A stretch of DNA of 64,000 nt from Pseudoalteromonas sp. EB27 (GCF_001974875.1 NZ_MTQD01000010.1:62001-126000), one strand, 5' to 3'; shown: positions 1 to 8,927, numbered from the stretch's first letter. The notes: a model not told the origin generated them from the letters alone. Numbers and translations are program-made.

Positions 1-295
1 GGGTAAATACTATTACCAAATCCTAAATTACACTTCCTAGTGTATCCCTATTTTAACCAATCCATTGTGTTGCCTTAAAGGCCTGTCCATTTATTCCTTC
101 AACATCCTGTTAAACAACTTAGCCGCGTTGTTATCCTTTTCGCATCTTCCTGACGCTATCCTTTTTACAACATTGCGTTGTGATACTCATCCTGAGCCTG
201 TCCTAAAATCCGTGTTGTCCTGGTAACCTAATCATTGGTTGGTTGAGTAAGCAATCCATTTCCTTTTACTCAATAAGCATCATTGCTTGGTTGAT
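1..295 (-). ncRNA. csrB: CsrB/RsmB-like CsrA-sequestering small RNA (3' end outside window)
   Basis: On the minus strand this stretch has 16 GGA triplets in about 265 nt, far more than expected in AT-rich DNA, and no ORF. Several GGAs sit in loops of short perfect hairpins: ACACT-AGGA-AGTGT (33-46), AAC-AGGAT-GTT (103-113), GCGTC-AGGAA-GATGC (143-157, one G-T pair), CTC-AGGAT-GAG (187-197). A 5' hairpin TGAGTAA/TTACTCA carries two GGAs in its loop (245-274). Repeated AGGA loops are the hallmark of RNAs that titrate CsrA/RsmA. A TATAAT box at 302-307 puts the 5' end near 295. No terminator is seen before position 1, so the gene continues past the window. The family call rests on motif structure, not on a covariance search. 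Confidence 0.82.
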
Positions 296-301
296 GAGTA
301 A

Positions 302-307
302 ATTATA
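302..307 (-). promoter_or_regulatory. -10 box of the CsrB-like RNA
   Basis: A perfect TATAAT on the minus strand lies about 7 nt upstream of the proposed RNA start near 295. No good -35 hexamer is visible at 16-18 nt. This fits an activator-dependent promoter, as is known for csrB/rsm genes driven by UvrY/GacA. Confidence 0.5.
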
Positions 308-453
308 GTGCAATAGAGCAACCAAAATAGGGATAAAACTACATTCAATTAGTATTTATGCAATAGTAATAATATAAAAGCCCTTTTAATACAGGTGGTT
401 AAGTGTGTTTTTGTATGTTTTTATCTTGATTTTTACTCATTAGCTGTCACATC

Positions 454-471
454 CGTGAGACATCTCTTACA
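454..471. promoter_or_regulatory. GacA/UvrY-type upstream activating palindrome
   Basis: The 18-mer CGTGAGACATCTCTTACA matches the UvrY/GacA site TGTGAGAGATCTCTTACA at 16 of 18 positions. Its centre is about 168 bp upstream of the inferred RNA start, similar to the distal placement of this element at other csrB/rsm promoters. It also lies about 120 bp upstream of fbpA on the other strand, so an effect on that gene cannot be excluded. Confidence 0.7.
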
Positions 472-551
472 CGGCATTTCCTTTTTGGGCGTTATTTACA
501 TATTTACATTTATTTAAAGTGTGCACTTTTTGAATGAGCGCGGTAGAATTC

Positions 552-570
552 GATGATAATAACAATTATT
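552..570. promoter_or_regulatory. Candidate Fur box upstream of fbpA
   Basis: GATGATAATAACAATTATT matches the 19-bp Fur consensus GATAATGATAATCATTATC at 14 of 19 positions. It ends 11 bp before the fbpA start, where bound Fur would block initiation. Iron repression is the expected control for an Fe(III) importer. No Fur footprint can be seen from sequence, so this is inference. Confidence 0.6.
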
Positions 571-581
571 TAGGTGAAATA

Positions 582-1586
582 ATGAAGACAGTATTTACAC
601 TTGTTTTGGGATTAGCAGCATCGGCACCAGCCTTTGCAAGTGACGTTGTTAATATCTATTCTTTTCGTCAGCCGTTTTTGATTCAGCCCATTTTAGAAGA
701 TTTTACAAAACAAACGGGAATAAAAACCAATGTTGTTTTTGCTAAAAAAGGGTTAATTGAGCGTGTTAAACGTGAAGGTAAACACAGTAAAGCCGATTTA
801 GTATTAACCTCTAATTTTAGTGCGCTTATTCAATTAGAAGATTTAAAATTAACACAAACTATAAAAAGTGACAGTGTAAATAGTAACGTGCCTGTAGCTT
901 TTCGTGACGGTGATGGCCAATGGGTCGCGCTTACTAAGCGAGTGCGTAATGTCTATTCATCAAAAGAGCGAGTTGGTGCGTTACCTGAACTCACTTATGA
1001 AGATTTAGCAGATCCTAAATACAAAGGACAAATTTGTACGCGATCTGGCAAACATCCATATAATTTAGGTTTAGTGGCTTCTATGATTGCACACCACGGT
1101 GAAGCGCAAACCAAAGAGTGGCTTGAAGGTGTTAAGGCTAATTTAGCACGCAAACCTCAAGGTAACGATCGTGCTCAAGTTAAAGCCGTTAAAGAAGGTT
1201 TATGTAACTTAGCATTAGGCAATAGTTACTATCTTGGCAAAATGCTAGAAGATAAAGAGCAAAAAGGTTGGGCTGAGGCCGTAAATATTAACTTTCCGAA
1301 TCAAACTAATCGTGGCTCACACATAAATGTTTCGGGTGCGGTTATTACCAAATATGCTAAAAACCCTGAAAATGCATTAAAGCTCATCGAGTATATGACC
1401 GATAGCAAAGCACAAAACATGTATGCCTCATTAAATATGGAGTATCCAGTTAAGTCGGGTGTTGAACTATCAAGTTTGGTTGCCTCTTGGGGTAGTTTTA
1501 AAGAAGACAGCTTGCCACTTGATGAGATTAGTAAATATCGTCCGTTAGCGCTTAAGCTAATTGATGAGGTGAAGTTCGATCTTTAA
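582..1586 (+). CDS. fbpA: Fe(III) ABC transporter periplasmic iron-binding protein
   Basis: This is a periplasmic ferric-ion-binding protein of the FbpA/FutA/IdiA family that delivers Fe3+ to the FbpBC importer. The 334-residue product starts at ATG 582, preceded by AGGTG. Initiation further upstream at 534 would add 16 polar residues before the signal peptide, which opens with MKTVF and ends near ASAPAFAS. The consecutive tyrosines in GNSYYLG match the Tyr pair that binds iron in this family. The last base of its stop codon is the first base of fbpB (TAATG), implying translational coupling. A candidate Fur box lies just upstream. Confidence 0.92.
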   Translation: MKTVFTLVLGLAASAPAFASDVVNIYSFRQPFLIQPILEDFTKQTGIKTNVVFAKKGLIERVKREGKHSKADLVLTSNFSALIQLEDLKLTQTIKSDSVNSNVPVAFRDGDGQWVALTKRVRNVYSSKERVGALPELTYEDLADPKYKGQICTRSGKHPYNLGLVASMIAHHGEAQTKEWLEGVKANLARKPQGNDRAQVKAVKEGLCNLALGNSYYLGKMLEDKEQKGWAEAVNINFPNQTNRGSHINVSGAVITKYAKNPENALKLIEYMTDSKAQNMYASLNMEYPVKSGVELSSLVASWGSFKEDSLPLDEISKYRPLALKLIDEVKFDL

Positions 1587-3217
1587 TGACTAATAAATTT
1601 AAGCTGTCTAAATGGCAGCTCTTTGCGTGGTCGACAGGCTTAATTCTATCGGCTCCGTTGTTTTTTCTTCTTTTTGAATCTCTACAAGGTAGCTCTGAGG
1701 TGTTTTCTCACCTGTGGGATACCGTGCTTTGGGATTACATAACTAATACTGTATTGCTTGTTTTAGGTGTTTGCGTCCTTAGCTGCGCCATAGCTTTGCC
1801 ACTTGGGTGGCTAACGGCTTACTGTAGTTTTCCGGGTAAAAAACAGTTTGAATGGGCACTTATGCTGCCCCTTGCTATGCCCACCTATATTATTGCTTAT
1901 GTATATACTGATTTATTAGATTATGCGGGCCCTGTACAAATAGCACTGAGAGATTGGTTTGGCTGGCAATCGCCTAATGACTATTGGTTTTTTGATATAC
2001 GTACATTACCCGGCGCTATCGTTATGATTGCCTTGGTGCTTTACCCGTATTTATTTTTAATTTTTAAAACGGCCCTTCGCGAGCAGTCATTCAAATTAGT
2101 GCAAGCTAGCCAGTTAATGGGGTTATCTCCTTGGCAAAGCTTTTTTAAAGTAAGTTTAGTGCTCTCTCGTGGGGCTATTGTGGCGGCTCTTGCGCTTATT
2201 AGTATGGAAACCATGGCTGACTTTGCAACAGTGAGTTATTTTGCCGTAAGTACATTAACAACCGCCGTATACGATACGTGGTTTGGTTATTACTCACTTA
2301 CAGCGGCCGCTAAAATATCGGGTGTGATGTTATTACTGTTATTTTTAGCATTAATGGCAGAGCGCTTTAGTCGTCGTAATCAAGCGGTGTTTGAGCGCCA
2401 ATCAAGTGTAAATAGTGAATCTCTCTATGTGTTAAAAGGAAAGTCAGCTTGGCTATCAACGGCCTTTTGCAGCTTTATCTTACTTATCGCGTTTGTAATT
2501 CCTATTGCAGTACTTATAAATTACGCCATTACCTACTTTGATAAAGCATGGAATGTAGAGTTTTTTAGTTACGCTTGGCAAAGTTTAAAAGTGGCAGGGG
2601 TTGTGAGCCTAATAACGATTACGTTGAGTATTTTTGTTGTTTTTTATCAGCGTGTGGCAAAGCAAACGTATCCGCTTGTTCCTGGGCGTTTAGCAAGCAC
2701 AGGCTATGCGTTGCCTGGCACAGTACTCGCTATTGCGGTTTTGTTACCCCTTACATTATTAGAGAACACCATTAACACAGCGCTCGAGCCGTATAATTTA
2801 GATATTGGCTTACTGCTTACAGGTAGCATTCTTACTATTATTATTGCCTACATTGTTAGGTTTTACGCCATTGCACACGGAGCAATTGAGTCGAGTTTTT
2901 TACGTATTAGCCCATCACTTGATATGGCAAGCCAATCAATGGGTAAAAGCCAAGGGCAAACGCTGCGTTTAGTGCACTTACCTTTACTGCGAAGAGGATT
3001 GCTTACTGCTGCGTTATTGGTATTTATTGAGTGTATGAAAGAGTTGCCGGCTGCGCTATTGCTCAGACCGTTTAATTTTGAAAGCTTAGCTACTCATGTA
3101 TTCCAGTATGTAAGTGACGAGCAATTAGAGCTTGCTTCAATATCGGCTTTATTTATTGTTATTGTTGGGTTTATTCCTTTGTATTTTATTAATCGTTCTA
3201 TGGAGCAGCGTAGTTAA
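1586..3217 (+). CDS. fbpB: Fe(III) ABC transporter permease, fused double-domain
   Basis: This is the inner-membrane permease of the ferric importer. At 543 residues it is the usual FbpB double-length form, two homologous six-helix halves in one chain. Each half carries a cytoplasmic coupling-helix segment contacting the ATPase: ASQLMGLSPW near residue 175 and ASQSMGKSQGQ near residue 450. The product is very hydrophobic throughout. It overlaps fbpA by one base and is followed immediately by fbpC, so the three genes form one translationally coupled operon. The metal is taken as iron from the partner FbpA and the Fur box. Confidence 0.92.
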   Translation: MTNKFKLSKWQLFAWSTGLILSAPLFFLLFESLQGSSEVFSHLWDTVLWDYITNTVLLVLGVCVLSCAIALPLGWLTAYCSFPGKKQFEWALMLPLAMPTYIIAYVYTDLLDYAGPVQIALRDWFGWQSPNDYWFFDIRTLPGAIVMIALVLYPYLFLIFKTALREQSFKLVQASQLMGLSPWQSFFKVSLVLSRGAIVAALALISMETMADFATVSYFAVSTLTTAVYDTWFGYYSLTAAAKISGVMLLLLFLALMAERFSRRNQAVFERQSSVNSESLYVLKGKSAWLSTAFCSFILLIAFVIPIAVLINYAITYFDKAWNVEFFSYAWQSLKVAGVVSLITITLSIFVVFYQRVAKQTYPLVPGRLASTGYALPGTVLAIAVLLPLTLLENTINTALEPYNLDIGLLLTGSILTIIIAYIVRFYAIAHGAIESSFLRISPSLDMASQSMGKSQGQTLRLVHLPLLRRGLLTAALLVFIECMKELPAALLLRPFNFESLATHVFQYVSDEQLELASISALFIVIVGFIPLYFINRSMEQRS

Positions 3218-4267
3218 ATGAGTAGTTTAATTTTACAAGGCTTGAGCTATCACTATAACGGCACAAAGGTTATTCACGATTTAGATTTAACGGTGGGTAA
3301 AGATGAAATTGTTTGTCTACTTGGAGCGAGTGGGTGTGGCAAAACGACCACGTTAAAAGCGATTGCAGGTTTAATTGAAGCTAAGCAAGGGTCTATTTTT
3401 ATAGACGGTAAATTAGTGAGTGATGAGCAATCGTTTGTCTCGCCTGAGCACCGTAACATCGGCATGATGTTTCAAGATTATGCGCTGTTTCCGCATTTAA
3501 CGGTGGCAAATAATATCGCATTTGGGCTTAGTAAAATGAGTAAAGCTCAAAAGCAGCAACGCGTTGATGAAATGCTTAAGCTGGTACATTTAATTGGCTG
3601 TGCCGACAGGTTCCCGCATCAGTTGTCGGGTGGTCAACAGCAGCGTGTAGCTATTGCTCGTGCATTAGCTTATAAGCCTAGTTTATTGCTACTTGATGAG
3701 CCCTTTTCAAATATCGACACACAAGTACGCTTTGAATTAATTGCTGATATACGTCGAATTATTAAGGCAACTCAAGTATCTGCTGTATTTGTTACACATT
3801 CAAAAGAAGAGGCATTTGCCTTTTCAGATACACTGGCCATTATGCATCGCGGTAAAATTGAGCAACAAGGCACGCCTGAGCAGCTTTTTGCAGCTCCATG
3901 TTCAAAGGAGGTTGCAGAGTTTCTGGGTCAAGGCATATACTTGAGTGCAGAAGTATTAACAGCAACTGAATATAAAACACCATTTGGTTTAGTCGAATCT
4001 TATGTTGAGAGTAAACATAACGTAAGCGTCGGGCTTATATATGTCCGCCCCCATCAAATAGAATTAGTGGCAGATAACCAAAGTGACAAATTCAGCAAGC
4101 GAGCTACAATCATAAGTCGTCGCTTTATTGGTTCGGCGTATGTTTATTCGGTTGTTATTGATGAACAAGAAATTGAAGTTGCTGCACAATATGGCCAGTC
4201 ATTTGAAAATAATGAGCAGGTTATAATAAAAATAAAACCTCACACGGTGAATTTTTTCGAATCGTAA
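3218..4267 (+). CDS. fbpC: Fe(III) ABC transporter ATP-binding protein
   Basis: This ATPase powers the FbpAB ferric importer from the cytoplasmic face. The 349-residue product has Walker A GASGCGKTT near residue 40, signature LSGGQQQRVAIARAL near 135, and Walker B LLLLDEPFSNID near 155, followed by the H-loop VFVTHS. A C-terminal TOBE-like regulatory domain fills roughly residues 240-349, as in FbpC/PotA-type importers. The ATG directly follows the fbpB stop with no spacer. The next gene begins 48 bp later with no terminator in between. Confidence 0.92.
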   Translation: MSSLILQGLSYHYNGTKVIHDLDLTVGKDEIVCLLGASGCGKTTTLKAIAGLIEAKQGSIFIDGKLVSDEQSFVSPEHRNIGMMFQDYALFPHLTVANNIAFGLSKMSKAQKQQRVDEMLKLVHLIGCADRFPHQLSGGQQQRVAIARALAYKPSLLLLDEPFSNIDTQVRFELIADIRRIIKATQVSAVFVTHSKEEAFAFSDTLAIMHRGKIEQQGTPEQLFAAPCSKEVAEFLGQGIYLSAEVLTATEYKTPFGLVESYVESKHNVSVGLIYVRPHQIELVADNQSDKFSKRATIISRRFIGSAYVYSVVIDEQEIEVAAQYGQSFENNEQVIIKIKPHTVNFFES

Positions 4268-4315
4268 TTAATTTGTTATTCGCTGTGTTTTTATCTGTAA
4301 AACTAAGGAATAACA

Positions 4316-5215
4316 ATGGCGCAAGCGCAATCAGGGATTTGTGCTGAAGCAAACTTACACGGTTTGCACTTATTTTTTAATGTGTTTGATGGTCAAGATG
4401 AATCACTTCGCGCAAAGTTAAAACAAGTAAGCGCCATTGAAGAAGAGTTCAGCGATCAATTTTCAGAATCAATGCTCTCTTGTATGGTTGCTATCGGTGC
4501 GCAATATTGGCCGCATATCCTCCCTGAATACATCCCAAGCGAATTACAGAGCTTTCCTAATATAAACCATAGCGATCATCAAATGAGCGTACAACCGTGC
4601 GATTTATTTGTGCAAATTCGCTCTGACCGTGAAGACGTTAACCATTTATTTGCGCTGCAAATTTTAAAATTATTTGCCCCCGATGTTGAGCTGGTGGAGC
4701 AAATTCGTAATTTTCGCTTTTTAGATGGTCGTGATTTTAATGGTTTTATTTATGGTGGCGATACAGCTCATGGAAGAAAAAAGCGCGCTACGGCTTTAAT
4801 TAGTAACCCTGGTAATTTTGAAGATCAGGGAAGTTATATTCATGTACAGCGTTATAAGCATGACTTAACTATGTGGCAGCACTTATCATTGAGCGAGCAA
4901 GAACAAATAATGGGGCGTACGCGCCTTGATAACACACTAATTACCCCCGCAATTGAAACCAGCCATGCTTCGCGAAGTGAGCTAAAAGACGAAGACGGAC
5001 AACCGCTACTATTAAATCAGAGCATGCCTTATGGCGATGTGTATGAGCAGGGAATGTTATCAATTACATGCGCTTGTACGGGTACCGCATTTGAAAAAGT
5101 ACTTAATAGTCGTTTAGGGGGAGGGGATTGTTACGACCACTGGCTTGATTTTACTCAAGCCGATATGGGTTCTGCTTTCTTTGCGCCTTCAGTCGGGTTT
5201 TTAAAACAAATTTAG
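4316..5215 (+). CDS. YfeX-like DyP-family heme protein lacking distal Asp and Arg
   Basis: The 299-residue protein has the length and overall sequence of the YfeX-type DyP peroxidases; for example ETSHASR corresponds to ETSHLTR and NQSMPYG to RQSLPYG. The proximal heme ligand His217 is present. The distal catalytic Asp of the GXXDG motif is Tyr146 (GFIYG), and the distal Arg is Asn234. Both residues normally activate peroxide, so ordinary peroxidase activity is doubtful. Heme binding, heme handling or iron release are possible. No signal peptide is seen. It has its own AAGGA ribosome site, lies 48 bp after fbpC and probably shares its transcript. The residue comparison is with E. coli YfeX from memory. 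Confidence 0.85.
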   Translation: MAQAQSGICAEANLHGLHLFFNVFDGQDESLRAKLKQVSAIEEEFSDQFSESMLSCMVAIGAQYWPHILPEYIPSELQSFPNINHSDHQMSVQPCDLFVQIRSDREDVNHLFALQILKLFAPDVELVEQIRNFRFLDGRDFNGFIYGGDTAHGRKKRATALISNPGNFEDQGSYIHVQRYKHDLTMWQHLSLSEQEQIMGRTRLDNTLITPAIETSHASRSELKDEDGQPLLLNQSMPYGDVYEQGMLSITCACTGTAFEKVLNSRLGGGDCYDHWLDFTQADMGSAFFAPSVGFLKQI

Positions 5216-5222
5216 TTTGCTA

Positions 5223-5690
5223 TTAAACCGTATCAAATAAAATGCGAACACGTTCAAGTGTTACATCTATTTCAGATATTTTAGCAGGAGCGATAAAAAT
5301 AGTATCGTCGCCTGCAATTGTTCCTAGTACGCCATCTGCTTTACCTAATGAATCTAATAAACGCGCAATAAGCTGAGCAGCACCTGGACTGGTACGAATG
5401 ATGATCATCATTTCGTTGTGCATAATGTCGATTACTAATTGGCGTAATGGGCTTTTAGCCGTAGGTACACCCATTTCAGCAGGTAAGCAGTAAACCATTT
5501 CTTGCTTGGCATTACGTGTGCGTACAGCGCCAAATTTACTTAACATGCGTGATACTTTACTTTGGCTTATATTGTCAAAGCCTTGATCTTTTAACGCATC
5601 AACTATTTCGCCTTGAGATCCAAAATTTTCTTCTTTTAATAGTGATTTAAATGCTTTTACCAGTGCTTCTTGTTTATCTTGTGGTTGCAT
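5223..5690 (-). CDS. argR: Arginine repressor
   Basis: ArgR is the arginine-sensing hexameric repressor of arginine biosynthesis. The 155-residue product has the family length (156 in E. coli). The N-terminal winged helix-turn-helix includes SQGEIVDAL and the recognition stretch SQSKVSRML. The C-terminal oligomerisation and arginine-binding domain carries [10 protein letters not shown], matching the family GT(I/V)AGDDT motif. It is divergent from mdh, as in many gammaproteobacteria. An ARG box in its upstream region suggests autoregulation. Its stop lies 7 bp from the stop of the convergent DyP gene, with no terminator between them. Confidence 0.95.
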   Translation of the reverse strand: MQPQDKQEALVKAFKSLLKEENFGSQGEIVDALKDQGFDNISQSKVSRMLSKFGAVRTRNAKQEMVYCLPAEMGVPTAKSPLRQLVIDIMHNEMMIIIRTSPGAAQLIARLLDSLGKADGVLGTIAGDDTIFIAPAKISEIDVTLERVRILFDTV

Positions 5691-5737
5691 AGTCTTTATT
5701 CGTTTTTGTTATTTATGCTGCAAATTCTACACAAAAA

Positions 5738-5751
5738 TGAATAATTATGCA
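5738..5751. promoter_or_regulatory. ARG box between argR and mdh
   Basis: TGAATAATTATGCA matches the ArgR consensus TGAATWWWWATTCA at 13 of 14 positions. It lies 48 bp upstream of the argR start. ARG boxes usually come in pairs about 3 bp apart, and I do not see a convincing second box here. Autoregulation of argR is the simplest reading. Confidence 0.6.
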
Positions 5752-5915
5752 GCAGTTGTTTAGTTAACTTGCCAGTTTGATGCGTTAAATCACAAAAGTT
5801 TACGACTATGGTCGAAAATATACTTGAAATAGACAGGATAAATTTGTTTTTAGTCGCTAATTTCATTATCTTAAGAGCCACAAATGTTTCCTACCTCAAA
5901 TTACGGAGAATTCCA

Positions 5916-6848
5916 ATGAAAGTTGCTGTATTAGGTGCTGCAGGCGGTATCGGCCAAGCGTTATCTTTATTATTAAAAACAGGCTTACCAGCTGGCTCTG
6001 AATTATCACTTTATGATGTTGCACCAGTAGTACCAGGTGTTGCGGTTGACCTTTCTCACATCCCAACAGATGTTAAAGTAGCAGGCTTTGGCGCAGACGA
6101 ATTAAACAAAGCGCTTGAAGGCTCTGATATCGTTCTTATCCCAGCGGGTATGCCACGTAAACCAGGTATGGATCGTGCTGATTTATTTAATGTAAATGCT
6201 GGCATCATCAAAACTTTAGCAGAAGGCATTGTTGCTAGCTGTCCAAAAGCGTTAGTAGGTATTATTACTAACCCAGTAAATGGCACAGTTCCAATTGTTG
6301 CTGAAGTATTCAAAAAAGCAGGTACTTACGACGCTAAACGCGTATTCGGTATTACTACGCTTGACGTTATTCGTTCAGAAGCATTTGTTGCTGAACTTAA
6401 AGGCGTAGACGTAGCAACTGTTAAAGTACCAGTAATTGGCGGTCACTCAGGCACAACTATTCTTCCTCTACTTTCTCAAGTTGAAGGTGTTTCTTTCACT
6501 GATGAAGAAGTTGCTGCACTTACTCCACGTATCCAAAATGCGGGTACTGAAGTTGTAAATGCTAAAGCCGGTGGCGGTTCAGCTACGCTATCTATGGGCG
6601 CAGCTGCTGCTCGTTTTTGTATGTCTTTAGTTAAAGGCCTACAGGGTGAAGAAGTGGTAGATTACGCTTATGTTGCTGTTGAAAATGGCGATGCAGAGTA
6701 CTTTGCTCATCCAGTACGTTTAGGTAAAAACGGCGTAGAAGAAATTCTTTCTTACGGCGAACTAAGCGCATTTGAAACAAAAGCAAAAAATGACATGCTT
6801 GAAACACTGAAAAAAGACATCAAAGAAGGTGTTGATTTCATGGCGTAA
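5916..6848 (+). CDS. mdh: Malate dehydrogenase
   Basis: This is NAD-dependent malate dehydrogenase of the TCA cycle, cytoplasmic. The 310-residue product starts [14 protein letters not shown] with the Rossmann glycine-rich loop. It has the substrate-binding arginines in MPRKPGMDR and the catalytic His in [11 protein letters not shown]. The start at ATG 5916 is preceded by GGAG and gives the family length (312 in E. coli). An upstream in-frame extension to 5808 is unrelated to any MDH and is rejected. It is divergent from argR and ends in a strong terminator shared with ispB. Confidence 0.96.
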   Translation: MKVAVLGAAGGIGQALSLLLKTGLPAGSELSLYDVAPVVPGVAVDLSHIPTDVKVAGFGADELNKALEGSDIVLIPAGMPRKPGMDRADLFNVNAGIIKTLAEGIVASCPKALVGIITNPVNGTVPIVAEVFKKAGTYDAKRVFGITTLDVIRSEAFVAELKGVDVATVKVPVIGGHSGTTILPLLSQVEGVSFTDEEVAALTPRIQNAGTEVVNAKAGGGSATLSMGAAAARFCMSLVKGLQGEEVVDYAYVAVENGDAEYFAHPVRLGKNGVEEILSYGELSAFETKAKNDMLETLKKDIKEGVDFMA

Positions 6849-6865
6849 TAGCCAATTTAAGCAAC

Positions 6866-6894
6866 AAAAAAGCCTGCATTTGCAGGCTTTTTTA
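6866..6894. terminator. Bidirectional terminator between mdh and ispB
   Basis: AAAAAGCCTGCA and TGCAGGCTTTTT form a stem with a T-run on each side. It lies between convergent mdh and ispB and can serve both. Confidence 0.9.
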
Positions 6895-6933
6895 TTGCTC
6901 AGAATTAATTTCACACTGTGTAACTAGTTAAAA

Positions 6934-7905
6934 CTAGTGGTCGCGGTCAACCGCAATACGTGCAAGGCTTATAAGTGCTTGCTTATAGTCAGACTCAGCT
7001 AAAAAGTCTAAACACGCAATAGCTTTGTCAGCTTCAAGTTCTGCTTTTTGCATTGTAAATTCAAGCGCATTAGTTTGCTTTAGTGCCGATAAAATTTCTT
7101 CTAAATGCTCCATACCATTACTGTGCTCTATTGCATCACGAATAAGCTGTGTTTGCTGCTCGCTACCATGTTGCATGGCATAAATAAGCGGAAGGGTTGG
7201 TTTGCCTTCAGCTAAATCATCACCAATGTTTTTACCCAACTGCTCAGCATCTGCATTGTAATCAAGTACGTCATCCACTAACTGAAATGCAGTACCTAAA
7301 TGCATACCGTACAGGTTTAGTGCATCAAGTGTCGCTTGGTCTTGCTCAGTAATAATGGCAGCAAGCCCTGTCGCTGCTTCAAACAACTTAGCTGTTTTAG
7401 AGTAAATAACCTGCATATAACTGGCTTCGGTAGTGTCTGGGTCGTTGCAGTTCATTAACTGCAATACTTCACCTTCAGCAATAATGTTTGTTGCATCGGC
7501 AAGTACTTGCATAACCTGCATTTTGCCAAGGCCAACCATAAGCTGAAATGAACGAGTGTAAATAAAGTCACCAACCAATACGCTAGCAGCATTACCAAAT
7601 TCAGCATTTGCTGTAGGCGTGCCACGTCGTAAGTTTGATTCATCTACAACATCATCATGCAATAGCGTTGCTGTATGAATAAACTCAACAATTGTTGCAA
7701 GTGTTATGTGATCTTTACCCTGATAACCGAGCGCTTTGGCTGCTAAAATTGCTAGCATTGGACGAACGCGTTTGCCGCCACTGCTAACTATATATAAACC
7801 AAGCTGATTAACTAACGCCACATCTGAGCGCATTTGCGCATGTATAAGTTGATTGACGTCATTCATATCGCTTTCGATTAACGCCTGGATAGCTTTTATA
7901 TCCAT
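6934..7905 (-). CDS. ispB: Octaprenyl diphosphate synthase
   Basis: IspB elongates farnesyl diphosphate with isopentenyl diphosphate to make the ubiquinone/menaquinone side chain. Both Asp-rich prenyltransferase motifs are present: LLHDDVVDES (first) and LVDDVLDYNAD (second), plus GGKRVRP near the N-terminus. Starting at ATG 7905 gives 323 residues, the same as E. coli. GGAG stands four bases upstream. A TTG at 7920 would add five residues but has no ribosome site. It is divergent from rplU, as in E. coli where ispB and rplU are neighbours. Confidence 0.95.
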   Translation of the reverse strand: MDIKAIQALIESDMNDVNQLIHAQMRSDVALVNQLGLYIVSSGGKRVRPMLAILAAKALGYQGKDHITLATIVEFIHTATLLHDDVVDESNLRRGTPTANAEFGNAASVLVGDFIYTRSFQLMVGLGKMQVMQVLADATNIIAEGEVLQLMNCNDPDTTEASYMQVIYSKTAKLFEAATGLAAIITEQDQATLDALNLYGMHLGTAFQLVDDVLDYNADAEQLGKNIGDDLAEGKPTLPLIYAMQHGSEQQTQLIRDAIEHSNGMEHLEEILSALKQTNALEFTMQKAELEADKAIACLDFLAESDYKQALISLARIAVDRDH

Positions 7906-8236
7906 TGATCTCCGAGCCAATTTTTATGTGTGAACGGCGCAGATTGTACAACAAAAAATGCACTAGCTCGATATTTTGTGACGATTGATTGAAAAAACAC
8001 TATTAAAGTACTTAATTTAGACTGAATTGGCCAAGATAACTGATTAATTGATAATCAATATACAGTTTGTGGTGTGCTTAGATATTAAGCTGTGAGGGTC
8101 ATATTTGAGTACATTAATTTATTTCGACTAAGAGTTAAAAAGCGCTTGGCAAAAGGGCTAATTAATATAAAATGGGGTAAATATTGAATTGCTCTCAAAG
8201 CAGCTACTTTTTATTCATTTTAATTACAAAATAGGC
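7906..8236. other. ispB-rplU intergenic region
   Basis: This is the upstream part of the roughly 420-bp divergent gap. I find no ORF. A second possible sigma-70 promoter for rplU occurs inside it: TTGGCA at 8146-8151 and TAAAAT at 8168-8173, 16 bp apart. Otherwise nothing recognisable is present. Confidence 0.4.
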
Positions 8237-8265
8237 TTGCTAGTTATTTCGCGTTAGCGTAAACT
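8237..8265 (+). promoter_or_regulatory. Candidate rplU-rpmA promoter with GC-rich discriminator
   Basis: TTGCTA (8237-8242) and TAAACT (8260-8265) are 17 bp apart and are followed by the GC-rich discriminator TCGCGCCC. Such discriminators are typical of stringently controlled rRNA and ribosomal-protein promoters. The leader would be about 55 nt. Confidence 0.5.
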
Positions 8266-8327
8266 TCGCGCCCTATCGAAGAATATTTTAGTTGCGCCGA
8301 TTTGAGGGTGCACAGACGGAGTTAATT

Positions 8328-8639
8328 ATGTACGCGGTTTTCCAAAGTGGTGGTAAACAGCATCGTGTGACTGAAGGTCAAACGATTCGTCTTGAAAAAT
8401 TAGACGTTGAAACTGGTGCGGCAGTAGAATTTGATTCAGTACTTTTAGTTGCTGATGGTGAGAAAATCGAGATCGGTGTACCGTTCGTAAACGGTGGCAA
8501 GATAACAGCTGAGGTTGTTTCACATGGTCGCGGTGAGAAGATTAAGGTTGTTAAATTTAGACGCCGTAAGCATTCTCGTAAGCAAATGGGCCATCGTCAA
8601 TGGTTCACTGAAGTTAAAATCACTAGCATTAGCGCTTAA
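8328..8639 (+). CDS. rplU: 50S ribosomal protein L21
   Basis: L21 is a structural protein of the large ribosomal subunit that binds 23S rRNA. The 103-residue product from ATG 8328 (GGAG nine bases upstream) has the exact E. coli length and begins [14 protein letters not shown], the family N-terminus. The conserved C-terminal RNA-binding stretch [15 protein letters not shown] is present. An in-frame extension back to 8292 has no ribosome site and is not used. It is followed 16 bp later by rpmA, the usual operon pair. Confidence 0.97.
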   Translation: MYAVFQSGGKQHRVTEGQTIRLEKLDVETGAAVEFDSVLLVADGEKIEIGVPFVNGGKITAEVVSHGRGEKIKVVKFRRRKHSRKQMGHRQWFTEVKITSISA

Positions 8640-8655
8640 TTAGAGGTACTTAGAA

Positions 8656-8913
8656 ATGGCACATAAAAAAGCAGCTGGTAGTACTCGTAACGGTCGCGAT
8701 TCAGAAAGCAAACGCCTAGGTGTTAAGCGTTTTGGTGGCGAATCAGTTCTAGCGGGTAGCATCATTGTTCGTCAGCGTGGAACTCGTTTCCACCCTGGTA
8801 CTAACGTAGGTATCGGTAAAGACCACACTATCTTCGCAAAAGCAGATGGTAAAGTTCAGTTTGAACAAAAAGGTCCTTTAAACCGTAAATACGTAACTAT
8901 CGTAACTGAGTAA
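8656..8913 (+). CDS. rpmA: 50S ribosomal protein L27
   Basis: L27 reaches the peptidyl-transferase centre of the ribosome through its N-terminal tail. The 85-residue product begins [16 protein letters not shown], diagnostic of the family and without the N-terminal extension cleaved in Firmicutes. [13 protein letters not shown] ([14 protein letters not shown]) and GKDHTIFA are conserved. It is co-transcribed with rplU and closed by a strong terminator. Confidence 0.97.
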
Positions 8914-8927
8914 TCAGTAAGGTAGTT

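Noticed and set aside
5808..5915. N-terminal extension of malate dehydrogenase
   Set aside because: The extra 36 residues are unlike any MDH, and a good ribosome site lies directly before ATG 5916.
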